64,000 nt of DNA from the NCBI GenBank assembly GCA_049965455.1, contig JBMFWH010000001.1, positions 12,060-76,059 of the forward strand, read 5' to 3'. Below the pieces are notes generated by a model. It was not told the origin of the DNA. It was given only the letters and a program-made list of their open reading frames with translations, and searched no databases. The stretch is from JAVRLB01 sp049965455 (lineage in GTDB: Archaea; Thermoplasmatota; Thermoplasmata; Thermoplasmatales; ARK-15). The position numbers and the translations under genes were made by a program. Each line of letters starts with the position of its first letter. Position 1 is the first letter of the stretch. This document shows, one piece after another, positions 53,704-61,842 of this stretch.

Positions 53704-54214
53704 GTTTAATCCCCTCCTTATATCCTCTCTCAAACGCTTCAATGTTCACCTGCTCATATTTTGGAAACCTGCGCCTTATTGCAGATGTGGCAGAATCCTT
53801 GGAAATAACCTGCGAAGCGCCTGCAAAAGCTCCTAACATCACAATATTAGTAACTCTGCTGTTCTTCAATGATTCTGCAATCTCTTTTGCAGGAACTGCT
53901 ATCGCGTTTGAACCTTCATAGTCTACAATGCTGCTCTCCAGTATTATTATTCCGTCCTGTTTCAAGTTTTGAATGTTTGTGTCTAACCCTTCCTGTGTTA
54001 AAGTGATTAAAAAGTCTAGCCCAGTTACCATCGGATAGTCTATATGTTCATCCGAGATAATCAGGTCTGCGCGGGACCAACCTCCGGTTACATAAGGGCT
54101 GTACTCTTCAGTCATGATCACGCTTTTTTTATCTTCAATCGCTGCCTCTCCTATTAGATGCCCTATCGTAATGATCCCCTGCCCCCCGGATCCATATACT
54201 CTCAACTCTTTCAC
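53696..54214 (-). CDS. korC: 2-oxoacid:ferredoxin oxidoreductase, gamma subunit (KorC type)
   Basis: 172 residues from a GTG at 54214. RVYGSGGQGIITIGHLIGEAAI (landmark GSGGQGI, near 5-15) is the gamma-subunit signature; EYSPYVTGGWSRADLIIS (near 37-54) is also typical. It completes the korDABC set and binds the CoA side of the complex. It shares a base with the korB stop, and its 3' end overlaps hdrA by 8 bp. The strand and order place the Kor enzyme upstream of Hdr/Etf on one transcript. Confidence 0.93.
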   Translation of the reverse strand: MKELRVYGSGGQGIITIGHLIGEAAIEDKKSVIMTEEYSPYVTGGWSRADLIISDEHIDYPMVTGLDFLITLTQEGLDTNIQNLKQDGIIILESSIVDYEGSNAIAVPAKEIAESLKNSRVTNIVMLGAFAGASQVISKDSATSAIRRRFPKYEQVNIEAFERGYKEGIKHE

Positions 54215-55056
54215 TATTTTTCACCTCTTGCGATCTTAATCAACCTCTGCTCTGATTCTAAATATGATTCTCTCTGCTTGTTAACAAAATCCCCCACCAC
54301 GATAGGCTTTTTTGAAGATATGTCAATGCCTATCTCTTCCAATTTTGCGTTATTGTCCACGACCGAATAGTTTCTGTAATGGTCCATCTCTGCCAGACCA
54401 TCTGAAAAACTGTTGTACTTCCCAAAATTTGGAGGACATGGTGACAGAATTTCAATGAATGCAAACCCTTTCACTTTCATAGCATTCTGGATCGAATTGA
54501 CAAGCTGCCTGACATGCAGGGTGGTCCATCTAGCAACATAAGACGCACCCAACGCAGTCATCATGTACGGTAAATTGAAACTTTGTTCTGCATTTCCGAA
54601 TGGTGTGGAAGAGGTTCTTGCACCTGTGGGCGTGGTAGAACCATGCTGCCCACCAGTCATGCCATAGTTGAAATTGTTCACGCAGATCACTAATAGGTCC
54701 ATGTTCCTGCGTGCAGCATGGATTATGTGGTTTCCTCCTATATTGAACAGGTCTCCATCACCACTTATTATCGCGACTTTCAGGGCTGGATTTGCAATCT
54801 TCATGCCCGTGGCAAAAGCTATAGCACGTCCGTGCGTTGTATGATAACTGTCAAAATTAGCATAACCAGGCAACCTCGCTGTGCATCCTATCCCGGAAAT
54901 CAGGACATGGTTGTCGAGCGGAATATCTGATTTTAACACTGCGTCCAGATAGCTTTTTAGCACTATTCCCAATCCACATCCAGGGCACCAGATATGAGGC
55001 AATCGCTCACTTCTTAGGTACAGATCCTTCGGGTGCTGTACTTCGCCAGCTATCAC
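54214..55056 (-). CDS. korB: 2-oxoacid:ferredoxin oxidoreductase, beta subunit (KorB type)
   Basis: 280 residues from a GTG at 55056. The thiamine-diphosphate marks are PHIWCPGCGLGIVLKSYL (near 20), GIGCTARLPGYANFDSYHTTHGR (landmark GIGCTARL), ISGDGDLFNIGGNHIIHAARR (landmark GDGDLFNIGGNH) and VNNFNYGMTGGQHGSTTP. It overlaps korA by 4 bp (GTGA). It is a different lineage from the beta subunit at 46.6 kb. Confidence 0.95.
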   Translation of the reverse strand: MIAGEVQHPKDLYLRSERLPHIWCPGCGLGIVLKSYLDAVLKSDIPLDNHVLISGIGCTARLPGYANFDSYHTTHGRAIAFATGMKIANPALKVAIISGDGDLFNIGGNHIIHAARRNMDLLVICVNNFNYGMTGGQHGSTTPTGARTSSTPFGNAEQSFNLPYMMTALGASYVARWTTLHVRQLVNSIQNAMKVKGFAFIEILSPCPPNFGKYNSFSDGLAEMDHYRNYSVVDNNAKLEEIGIDISSKKPIVVGDFVNKQRESYLESEQRLIKIARGEK

Positions 55057-56192
55057 CTGTGTTCACCTCTTAAAAGGTTTAAGATCATTGCGGGATCAGG
55101 TATCGCTCCGGGTACATAGTGTACATCCTCTACCGGCACTTTTGAATATTCTCGCACAGCGTGCGCATACTGCCCAAAATTTATTTCAGCAACAATAAAT
55201 CTAGATATTTTTTCACTGATCTGCTCAATTCTCTTTCTTGGAAATGGCCATAAAGTGATGGGTCTGAACAGCCCAACTTTATATCCCTCTTTGCGCGCAT
55301 CCTTGACAGCCTTTCTTGCAGACCTAGCAGTTATGCCGTATGCAATTACCACAGTATCAGCATCATCAACCATATATTCTTCATATTCGATGATCTTATC
55401 TTCATTATCTCGTATCTTGCTCAATATGTGCTTGATCATTTTTTCTTCAATTTCAGGCTCGTTAGAAGGATAGCCCCTCTCATCATGAGTAAGGCTGTCA
55501 ATATTTCCTTTAATCCCTGTTCCTGGGAGTATCATGGGTATGAAGTCTCTGGTATAGTCATAAACAAGCTTGTATGCATCTGACTTGTCCCTAACTTTTC
55601 TCTCTATTATTTCATAATTCTCTAGATCTTTCACTATCAGGTTCTCGGACATGTGCCCGATCACCTGGTCTGTGGCAACAATCACCGGCTGCCTGTATAT
55701 TTCAGAGGTGTTGAAAGCCTTGATAGTCAGTTCAAAGATCTCTTGGATACTTTCTGGAGTGTATACTATTGCCTCATAATCTCCATGAGAGCCCCAGCGA
55801 GCCTGCATAACATCTCCCTGCCCAACCCGGGTAGGCAATCCTGTCGATGGGCCTCCACGCATCTCGTCAATTATTACTGCCGGAGTCTCGGTTATTATCC
55901 CTAACCCCAGATTTTCCTGCATCAGCGAAAACCCAGGTCCTGAAGTTGCGGTCATGCTCTTTAATCCACCATTTGAAGCGCCTATGATTGCGGCCATGCT
56001 CCCAATTTCATCTTCCATTTCTATAAAATGGCCACCTATCTCAGGCAATCTTGCGCTTAATCGTTCTAGAATCTCGGATGAGGGTGTGATTGGATATCCT
56101 GCATAAAACCTGCATCCAGCTACAAGTGCTGCTTCTGCGCAAGAAAAGTTGCCATTGATAAAATATTCACCAGGTTTTATCAGCCCGCTCAT
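55053..56192 (-). CDS. korA: 2-oxoglutarate:ferredoxin oxidoreductase-like alpha subunit (KorA)
   Basis: 379 residues. FAGYPITPSSEILERLSARLPEIG (landmark YPITPSSEILE, near 30-40), EIGSMAAIIGASNGGLKSMTATSGPGFSLMQENLG (landmark TSGPGFSLMQENLG, near 83-96) and GGPSTGLPTRVGQGDVMQARWGSHGD (landmark GPSTGLPTRVGQGD) match KorA. It carries the 2-oxoacid specificity. Its start is 2 bp after korD. The substrate is predicted 2-oxoglutarate from the order and motifs, but a related oxoacid is possible. Confidence 0.94.
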   Translation of the reverse strand: MSGLIKPGEYFINGNFSCAEAALVAGCRFYAGYPITPSSEILERLSARLPEIGGHFIEMEDEIGSMAAIIGASNGGLKSMTATSGPGFSLMQENLGLGIITETPAVIIDEMRGGPSTGLPTRVGQGDVMQARWGSHGDYEAIVYTPESIQEIFELTIKAFNTSEIYRQPVIVATDQVIGHMSENLIVKDLENYEIIERKVRDKSDAYKLVYDYTRDFIPMILPGTGIKGNIDSLTHDERGYPSNEPEIEEKMIKHILSKIRDNEDKIIEYEEYMVDDADTVVIAYGITARSARKAVKDARKEGYKVGLFRPITLWPFPRKRIEQISEKISRFIVAEINFGQYAHAVREYSKVPVEDVHYVPGAIPDPAMILNLLRGEHR

Positions 56193-56194
56193 GT

Positions 56195-56491
56195 TTAAAC
56201 CTCCTCCACAAATATTGCAAAATCAGGGCAGATAGATTCACACATGCCACAATCTACACAGCTGTCTTCCTTCCCTTTTTTCACATGTGGCGGATGATAG
56301 CCGCTTTTATTGAAAACTGTGGATTTTTCGAGCACTTCGTTCGGGCAATAGCTCCAGCAGTAACCGCACTCTTTGCAACGGTCTGCAATAATGTGTACTC
56401 TCCCTTTAGGCAGCTTGTATTTGTTAGCGTTTACAGGTTCTCTTATAATTTCTTTTTGAACATTAGTGAGCTCTTTTATCAATTTTTTCAC
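56195..56491 (-). CDS. korD: 2-oxoacid:ferredoxin oxidoreductase, delta (ferredoxin) subunit
   Basis: 98 residues from a GTG at 56491 (a TTG lies one codon upstream; no ATG available). Two 4Fe-4S motifs: CKECGYCWSYCP (near 39-50) and CVDCGMCESICP (near 78-89). It is the electron exit of the Kor complex. It is the first gene of the eight-gene operon, 116 bp from the divergent zinc-finger-like gene, so the operon promoter must lie in that AT-rich gap. Confidence 0.93.
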   Translation of the reverse strand: MKKLIKELTNVQKEIIREPVNANKYKLPKGRVHIIADRCKECGYCWSYCPNEVLEKSTVFNKSGYHPPHVKKGKEDSCVDCGMCESICPDFAIFVEEV

Positions 56492-56610
56492 CAAATATTA
56501 TTTATAGAAATTGCACTATTTATTTTTTTCCTTATTAAATGAAAAAATTTAAATAATTTATTAAAATATGTTAAATTGTTAAAAAATAAAGCAATTAAGA
56601 AGATGTTAAT

Positions 56611-56955
56611 ATGAAAATAAATGAAAAAATAAATAGTAATTGCGAGAAATGCGAGTACGCCGCTACTTACAAGCATGATGGCACTAAAGTTCTAATATGC
56701 AGTAACTCAAGATCTATGAATGACGGCAGGGTGTTCTTTAAAGCATATGAATCTTGCAACGATTATGTGGGCAGAGCATCTAAAAATAGCAGAAAATACA
56801 ATAAGAAGATAAATTATCTGTTTTGCAAAACATGTAATATCACATTACCTGATTTTGAGGACATAGATGCACATCAGGATCATGAGCTCTACGTGGATGT
56901 GGATCTGAAGCACCTACATGAAATGGCAGATATGTACCTTTCTGCCGGAGACTGA
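56611..56955 (+). CDS. Small Cys/His-rich (zinc-finger-like) protein, unknown function
   Basis: 114 residues, not recognised as a family. The N-terminal part has CEKCEYAATYKHDGTKVLIC (Cys at about 11, 14 and 30), with another Cys at about 48. The C-terminal part has a C2H2-like arrangement, FCKTCNITLPDFEDIDAHQDH (CxxC, 12 residues, HxxH, near 71-91). It could bind zinc and nucleic acid. It is divergent from korD and shares its 116-bp promoter gap, so a regulatory role for the Kor-Hdr-Etf operon is possible but unproven. The ATG at 56611 follows an AAGAAG-type site. Confidence 0.7.
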   Translation: MKINEKINSNCEKCEYAATYKHDGTKVLICSNSRSMNDGRVFFKAYESCNDYVGRASKNSRKYNKKINYLFCKTCNITLPDFEDIDAHQDHELYVDVDLKHLHEMADMYLSAGD

Positions 56956-57080
56956 AATTCCATCTATTATCCGGTATAATCTTCACTAGTTATTTAACAT
57001 AATATGAATATAAAAAAATTTTTTTAAATAAAAATTAATTTTTAAATAATTTTTATTATATTTTGTCTAGCATTAAGTAA

Positions 57081-57090
57081 TATTTATATA
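57081..57090 (+). promoter_or_regulatory. TATA box of the APC permease gene
   Basis: TATTTATATA at 57081-57090 ends 23 bp ahead of the ATG at 57114. Archaeal transcription starts about 25 bp after the TATA centre, so the transcript would begin at or a base or two before the start codon: a leaderless mRNA, and no ribosome-binding site is visible. Confidence 0.6.
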
Positions 57091-57113
57091 GAAAAATTCT
57101 CATCACAATTTAT

Positions 57114-58709
57114 ATGGCTGAAAAATTTTCGTCTGGATACAAAAAAGATCTGAGCCTTTTTAACCTCATAATGTTGAATGCCATGGGAATGATCGGATCT
57201 GGATGGCTGTTAGCGTCTATGAAATCTGCAACCTATGCAGGCCCTATAGGTGCTATCTTGTCTTGGATCATTGCAAGCGTCATAGTAATTTTGATGGCAT
57301 TGACATTTATGGAGGTTTCAACCGCTTTCCCACTTGCTGGAGGTTCTACCCCGATAGCTGAGCTATCGCACGGGAAGATGGCTGGATTTTTGGCAGGATG
57401 GGGCGCTTGGCTCTCTGATGTTATGACCCCGCCAATTGAAGCAATAGCAATGGTAACATATCTGTCTTTTTTTATAAAAGGATTGGTTAATGCTGCTGGA
57501 ACACTTGAACCCCTTGGATATCTTGTAGCTTTGATAACACTAGTAGTCATCCTTGTTATAAACTTGCAGGCTGTAAAAATATTCGGAAATATAACCAGCG
57601 CAATAATGGTATGGAAATGGGCCATACCTGCACTTACGGCGATAACATTAATAACACTGGTACTTCACCCATCCAATTTTACAGCTTACGGAAGCTTTTA
57701 TAATGGTTACACCGGCATATTTTCTGCACTGGTACTCGGTGGAATAGTGTTTTCATTTGAAGGATACAGAGCAGCAATCAATATGGCAGCTGAGGCAAAG
57801 CATAAGGACTATATATGGAAATCTGTGATTTATGCAATTTTATTGGTGACGGTCCTTTATATTGCTCTTCAAATAGCATTTATTGGCGCTCTCAACTGGT
57901 CATACATTGGTATATCCCCCGGTAATTGGGGTGGGTTGCTAACCGCACCTAATATCTCAAATGCTCCATTCGCAAAAGAGGCGGCTGCGGTCGGCTTTGG
58001 ATGGCTGGTAGTCATATTGATGATCGATGCAGTAGTATCTCCTACAGGGGCCGGTATCAGCTATGCAGCATATCCAGCACGCATATTCCAATCAATGGCT
58101 GAATATGGCTATGCTCCAAAGTTCTTTGCAGAGTTACACAAAACCAAGAAAATACCAGCAAGGGCCATGATTCTTGGATTTTTTGTGGGACTTGCATTTT
58201 TGTATGAGTTTCCTTCATGGAGTTTGCTCGTTGGTATTTTGACATCGACGCTCGTAATCGCCTATGTTATGGGGCCTGCATCTGTAAACGTGCTCAGGAA
58301 AACAGCACCCCGTGTTGAGCGTTTATTTATGCTTAAAGGTGCCAAGATCATTGCACCTATTGCGTTTATACTAACGTTTTTCATAGTGTACTGGTCCACA
58401 TGGCCTTTGACCGGGCAAGTGGTCGGGGTGGTGCTTGCAGGACTGATAATCTTTGCATACTACTACCATAAAAACAAGTTCCCAATAGATGATATAAAAT
58501 CTGGAATTTGGTTGGTGTTACTGCTAATAATCGTTGCTGTGTTATCTTACATAGGCCCTACCAATTATGGAGGAATAAATATCATACCTTTCCCATACGA
58601 CTTCATCTTTGTTGGAATTGTGGGGCTTGTATTCTATTACTGGGCCCAGGTCAGCGGTCGTAAAACCAAGTCTCTGGAAGAGTACCTCAAACAAACGAAC
58701 CAGGAATAA
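57114..58709 (+). CDS. APC-family amino acid permease
   Basis: 531 residues with about 12 or more hydrophobic helices from residue 15 on. The first helix region NAMGMIGSGWLLASM (near 22-36) is the usual substrate-binding unwound helix, followed by AGPIGAILSWIIASVIVILMAL. A later segment, FSFEGYRAAINMAAEAKH (near 219-236), is typical. It takes up amino acids (or related compounds) with protons. Substrate not readable. It is monocistronic and leaderless. After its stop comes a T-rich run (58712-58739) that may terminate transcription. Confidence 0.9.
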   Translation: MAEKFSSGYKKDLSLFNLIMLNAMGMIGSGWLLASMKSATYAGPIGAILSWIIASVIVILMALTFMEVSTAFPLAGGSTPIAELSHGKMAGFLAGWGAWLSDVMTPPIEAIAMVTYLSFFIKGLVNAAGTLEPLGYLVALITLVVILVINLQAVKIFGNITSAIMVWKWAIPALTAITLITLVLHPSNFTAYGSFYNGYTGIFSALVLGGIVFSFEGYRAAINMAAEAKHKDYIWKSVIYAILLVTVLYIALQIAFIGALNWSYIGISPGNWGGLLTAPNISNAPFAKEAAAVGFGWLVVILMIDAVVSPTGAGISYAAYPARIFQSMAEYGYAPKFFAELHKTKKIPARAMILGFFVGLAFLYEFPSWSLLVGILTSTLVIAYVMGPASVNVLRKTAPRVERLFMLKGAKIIAPIAFILTFFIVYWSTWPLTGQVVGVVLAGLIIFAYYYHKNKFPIDDIKSGIWLVLLLIIVAVLSYIGPTNYGGINIIPFPYDFIFVGIVGLVFYYWAQVSGRKTKSLEEYLKQTNQE

Positions 58710-58710
58710 T

Positions 58711-58740
58711 ACTTTTTTTCTTTTTTATTATATTTTTTTG
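58711..58740 (+). terminator. T-rich terminator after the permease gene
   Basis: ACTTTTTTTCTTTTTTATTA and further Ts lie directly after the permease stop. Archaeal terminators are T-runs of this kind. The convergent threonine-synthase-like gene ends at 58728, so the run overlaps its stop. Confidence 0.5.
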
Positions 58741-59654
58741 CCTGTCAATATTATCACATGAGATCCAGATATCTCATTTTTCTTCAGTATCTTAATCAAT
58801 GCTGCCAATGCGGCAGTGCTGGCAGGCAATGCGTCTAAATTCTCATAATCTTTTATTATTTTGCTGTAATGCACCATCTCTTGGTCTGATACATATTCTG
58901 CAAATCCGTTTGAGTTTATGAGGGCTTTTAATGCCAGATCTCCATCATAGGAATGATAATTTACGAGAGGCTCGTTTATTTCGGTCTCTATAATTTTTCT
59001 AGGGTCTATGTCTGTGATCTCATCCTGATGATTGTTGAAACTCTCTATTATCGGGTTACCGCCATCTGTGCTAGCGGCAATCATTCTCGGGATGTTGCTG
59101 ATCTTCCCAGCATTATATAAATTTACAAAGCCCAGATATATGCCAGAGATCGTAGTTCCATTTCCTACAGGAACGGATACAGTACTGGGCGCAGATTTCA
59201 GGTCTTCAAAAATCTCTATTGCTATTTTCTCATAGCCATCGCTGTTAAGATCCGGATGTTCGCCCGCATTGGCATCGAACCAAACTCTATCTTTAGCGTT
59301 TTTCTTGCTTTCAGCTACTGCATCTTCATATTTACCATCTACCAGCACTACCTTTGCATTGTACTTTTTTTCCATCTCCTGAATTCTCAAAGTATGGTAC
59401 TGTCTCGGTATATATATTACTGCCTTTAAGTTCCTTAAATGTGCAAAATAGGCGATAGAGCTTCCATAATTCCCACAGGTTGCAACGGTGATAGTATCAT
59501 ATCCCTCCTTTATTGCTCTATCCACATGCAAAATTGAGATTCTGTCTTTCTGCGTTCCTGTTGGATTAGTGCCTTCAAATTTCAAATAAATGTTATTGAT
59601 CTTTAACAGTTTTTCTAGATTCATCGCTCTATGTAATTTTGTTTTATTAATCAT
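58728..59654 (-). CDS. Threonine-synthase-like PLP enzyme, short form
   Basis: 308 residues. The PLP lysine lies in GTNPTGTQKDRI (Lys near 37), followed by ATCGNYGSSIAYFAHLRNLKAVIYIPR (landmark TCGNYGSSIAYFA, near 58-70) and SVPVGNGTTISGIYLGF (phosphate loop, near 140). It is a fold-type II enzyme like threonine synthase, but true threonine synthases are 350-480 residues and carry a longer N-terminal domain; here the PLP lysine comes at residue 37. It could be a cysteine or cystathionine-type synthase, or a different beta-replacement enzyme. Transcribed alone. Confidence 0.75.
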   Translation of the reverse strand: MINKTKLHRAMNLEKLLKINNIYLKFEGTNPTGTQKDRISILHVDRAIKEGYDTITVATCGNYGSSIAYFAHLRNLKAVIYIPRQYHTLRIQEMEKKYNAKVVLVDGKYEDAVAESKKNAKDRVWFDANAGEHPDLNSDGYEKIAIEIFEDLKSAPSTVSVPVGNGTTISGIYLGFVNLYNAGKISNIPRMIAASTDGGNPIIESFNNHQDEITDIDPRKIIETEINEPLVNYHSYDGDLALKALINSNGFAEYVSDQEMVHYSKIIKDYENLDALPASTAALAALIKILKKNEISGSHVIILTGKKI

Positions 59655-59856
59655 AATTTTTATCGAACCTATGTATTTGTATTAATTTAATAAATTTTTG
59701 TATTTTCTTCTAGCAGACGCAACCATTTGTATGTATGGAAATAATGTATTTTACAATGGTTTTTAGCTTTAGAGTTATCAATTTTAGAAGGATCTATCAG
59801 AGAAAAAAGCTTGAAGAATAGCTCACATTACTTGCAGGACTCAGAAGGTAGTGGAT

Positions 59857-59985
59857 CTATTTTCTGAGAAGGTCATAAATGAAGAGGAGTGTTCCAACAA
59901 CTATCGAAATTAAAAAGTTCGAGTGGTAGCCACGATAAATAAGGGGTAATACACTCAAGGCCAAGATAAATATCCCTAATAGCAT
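59857..59985 (-). CDS. Possible 42-residue two-helix membrane protein
   Basis: ATG at 59985, TAG at 59857. The product is hydrophobic: MLLGIFILALSVLPLIYRGY, then HSNFLISIVVGTLLFIYDLL and a basic end. Two helices of 15-20 residues with a short turn are suggested. It could be a real small membrane protein or a remnant. No homologue is known to me. Confidence 0.4.
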   Translation of the reverse strand: MLLGIFILALSVLPLIYRGYHSNFLISIVVGTLLFIYDLLRK

Positions 59986-60237
59986 GGATCTGATTTTTAT
60001 GTTTTAACCTTTTTCTTTCATATAAGCACACATATTAAGACATTTGCATTTAATGGAACTTTGAGTGTGACAGATTAATAAAATTTACTACTTTGGGGAT
60101 GAGAGTTACAAGGGCAGGAATAGTTTGAGCAAATATTTTGATATTACAAAAAGCTCTGCAATCTGATATATTGTATCTTACCGTGGTTATTCTAGGTTAT
60201 GATTTCTATTAACCATATTAACATCCACCTTTGGAAG

Positions 60238-60372
60238 TTATCCTCCTGTGAATTCAGAAATGCTTAAACGTGGTGGGTAAAACCCTATCCCTTCTATCTC
60301 GTTTGCAAAAATAACAGAAGTATCAAAAAGGTAAGAATCATAGATGAAAAAATAGTAGTAACTATATTCCAA
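60238..60372 (-). pseudogene. Possible gene remnant (44 codons)
   Basis: A frame from a TTG at 60372 to TAA at 60238 reads with coding-like content (for example YLFDTSVIFANEIEGIGFYP). Upstream it is closed by a stop, and there is no ATG. DTSVIF resembles the start of PIN-domain proteins, but the fragment is too short to assign. Confidence 0.22.
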
Positions 60373-60478
60373 AAATCGGATTTAAGGGTGTAATAGAAAA
60401 AGATTATACAAGTAAAAGATACCTCCAAAAATTTTAAATAAAGAAATGATATTAAAAATAATATAAAGGGTTAAAAAA

Positions 60479-60940
60479 ATGTTTGAAACTAAATCTGTAA
60501 GCGTGATAATAGGATTTATAGAGCGTGTTAGCACATTTACTACTCCTACGGATCTGGCCAAATTAGATGATGATCTAGGCATGGAAAAAACCAAATTTTT
60601 CAATATTGTAGATGATGCTGAGAGATTGGGACTGGTCCAGATAGTAGATGGTAACATATCTTTGACAGATTTGGGCCAAAAGTTCTCAAATGCAAGCATA
60701 CCCGAGAGAAAAGTAATATTGAAAGAGCGAATAAAGTATATAGAGCCTTTTCAAACTGCGATTTTAATATTGAGCATGGATAAAGACAAAAAAATGGACA
60801 AAAACCAGTTTTTAGAGGTTATGAAAGAAAGGTTCTATATAGAAAATCCAGAAGAGATGTTTGATCTGCTGATCAACTGGGGAAGATACACACAGTTAAT
60901 GGGGTACAATATAGACAGCAATGAAGTGTATTTATTATAA
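60479..60940 (+). CDS. AAA-associated C-terminal domain protein (standalone)
   Basis: 153 residues that match the AAA-associated C-terminal domain usually found attached to nitrate/sulfonate-type ABC ATPases in archaea: VSVIIGFIERVSTF, a winged-helix-like middle (DLAKLDDDLGMEKTKFFNIVDDAERLGLVQIVDGNISLTDLG; landmarks TDLAKLDDDLG and LVQIVDG) and a C-terminal FDLLINWGRYTQLMGYN. Here no ATPase is attached and none is adjacent. It could be a DNA-binding or adaptor protein. It is followed by pcc1 after 28 bp. Confidence 0.72.
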   Translation: MFETKSVSVIIGFIERVSTFTTPTDLAKLDDDLGMEKTKFFNIVDDAERLGLVQIVDGNISLTDLGQKFSNASIPERKVILKERIKYIEPFQTAILILSMDKDKKMDKNQFLEVMKERFYIENPEEMFDLLINWGRYTQLMGYNIDSNEVYLL

Positions 60941-60968
60941 ATGTCTAAATTAACATTGAGGAAAATAG

Positions 60969-61193
60969 ATGAATAAAGGGATAAGATGCAAGCTAAGCTT
61001 TTACTATGAATTGTTGGATCAGGAATTGGTACTTGCAGCAACAAGCATTGATAACTATGATTTCGTGAATGCCAGGGTCGAAAAAAATAAACTGGTTTGT
61101 GAGATTTCAGCTGGTACAGTCAATTCACTGCTTAACACTCTAAACGATCTTCTGTCCGCAATAAAGCTAGCGGAGACAATCTACATGTTATGA
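60969..61193 (+). CDS. pcc1: KEOPS subunit Pcc1-like protein
   Basis: 74 residues. The C-terminal TVNSLLNTLNDLLSAIKLAE (near 49-68) is the helix signature of Pcc1/CTAG proteins, and the N-terminal half predicts a beta-alpha-beta arrangement. Pcc1 dimerises the KEOPS complex that makes t6A at tRNA position 37. The other KEOPS genes are not in this window. It is a small gene transcribed with, or just after, the AAA-associated gene. Confidence 0.78.
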   Translation: MNKGIRCKLSFYYELLDQELVLAATSIDNYDFVNARVEKNKLVCEISAGTVNSLLNTLNDLLSAIKLAETIYML

Positions 61194-61224
61194 TAATAAA
61201 ATTCTCTCATATTTGCTTTGAAAA

Positions 61225-61662
61225 TCAATCATAGTTTTTACGCGTTTTTTCATCGCACATTACATTTTTTAGGCGCCTACTCAGGTCCGGATCATCCCAT
61301 GTCCCCAACGCCTTCTGTGTTAAATAATATTTTTGAGGGATTGGATGTGTTCCTATGATTACCTTTAAGCCATACTTTTCCTCTATGAATCTCTTGAAAT
61401 AATCTGTCCATTGGCATGGAGGATATCCAACAACTAGGCCAGTTGCCAGATGTATGATCTCAGCACCATTCTTTTTCAGCTCTTCTGGTGCATATTCAAT
61501 ATTGCCACCAGGGCAACCCCCGCAAGTGGTGTATCCGACCACTTCCACCTCTTCATTCTTGTAATCGCTAAATGCACCTACTCGCTCTCTTAATGCTCTA
61601 AAGCACTTTCCGCCCGCACAAGTTCTGTATCGATCACAAATAATAATCCCAATTTTTACCAT
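61225..61662 (-). CDS. CGGC domain-containing protein
   Basis: 145 residues. The motif CGGCPGG (near 46-52) defines the CGGC family. A Cys-rich start, ICDRYRTCAGGKC (near 8-20), and GYPPCQWTDYF (near 79) suggest a metal or Fe-S site. The family occurs in anaerobes; function unknown. It converges with pcc1 at its 3' end, and its own promoter region adjoins R3 copy b. Confidence 0.82.
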   Translation of the reverse strand: MVKIGIIICDRYRTCAGGKCFRALRERVGAFSDYKNEEVEVVGYTTCGGCPGGNIEYAPEELKKNGAEIIHLATGLVVGYPPCQWTDYFKRFIEEKYGLKVIIGTHPIPQKYYLTQKALGTWDDPDLSRRLKNVMCDEKTRKNYD

Positions 61663-61713
61663 AATTCTTAGAATGGTAATGTAATTTTTGCTATATTATA
61701 TTTTGTATTGAAT

Positions 61714-61780
61714 GTAACTGGTCACGATTATGAAGTGGCGATCTAAAAGAAAGTACCTTTAATACAATATATTTTTAATC
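61714..61780 (-). repeat. Repeat R3, partial copy b
   Basis: About 66 bp that match the inverse of 3154-3219 with two mismatches. It starts GTAACTGGTCACGATTATGA, the R3 terminal sequence. The other end of R3 is absent. It lies in the gap between the CGGC gene and the insertion sequence. The rest of the gap (61781-61842) is T-rich with nothing recognised. Confidence 0.75.
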
Positions 61781-61842
61781 CTTAACTCTGGATTTTTTGC
61801 GTAATATATTCCTTTTCTTTTTTTCTTGTTTTTTGTTAGCTA

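Larger units (their letters stand above)
59655..60478. other. Gene-poor 0.8-kb region with two possible short reading frames
   Basis: AT-rich stretch without a convincing ordinary gene. Two minus-strand short frames stand out and are listed separately. I see no tRNA, no CRISPR repeat and no copy of the dispersed elements. It may be the site of decayed genes. The last 60 bp carry AT-rich promoter-like DNA for the gene at 60479. Confidence 0.6.
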
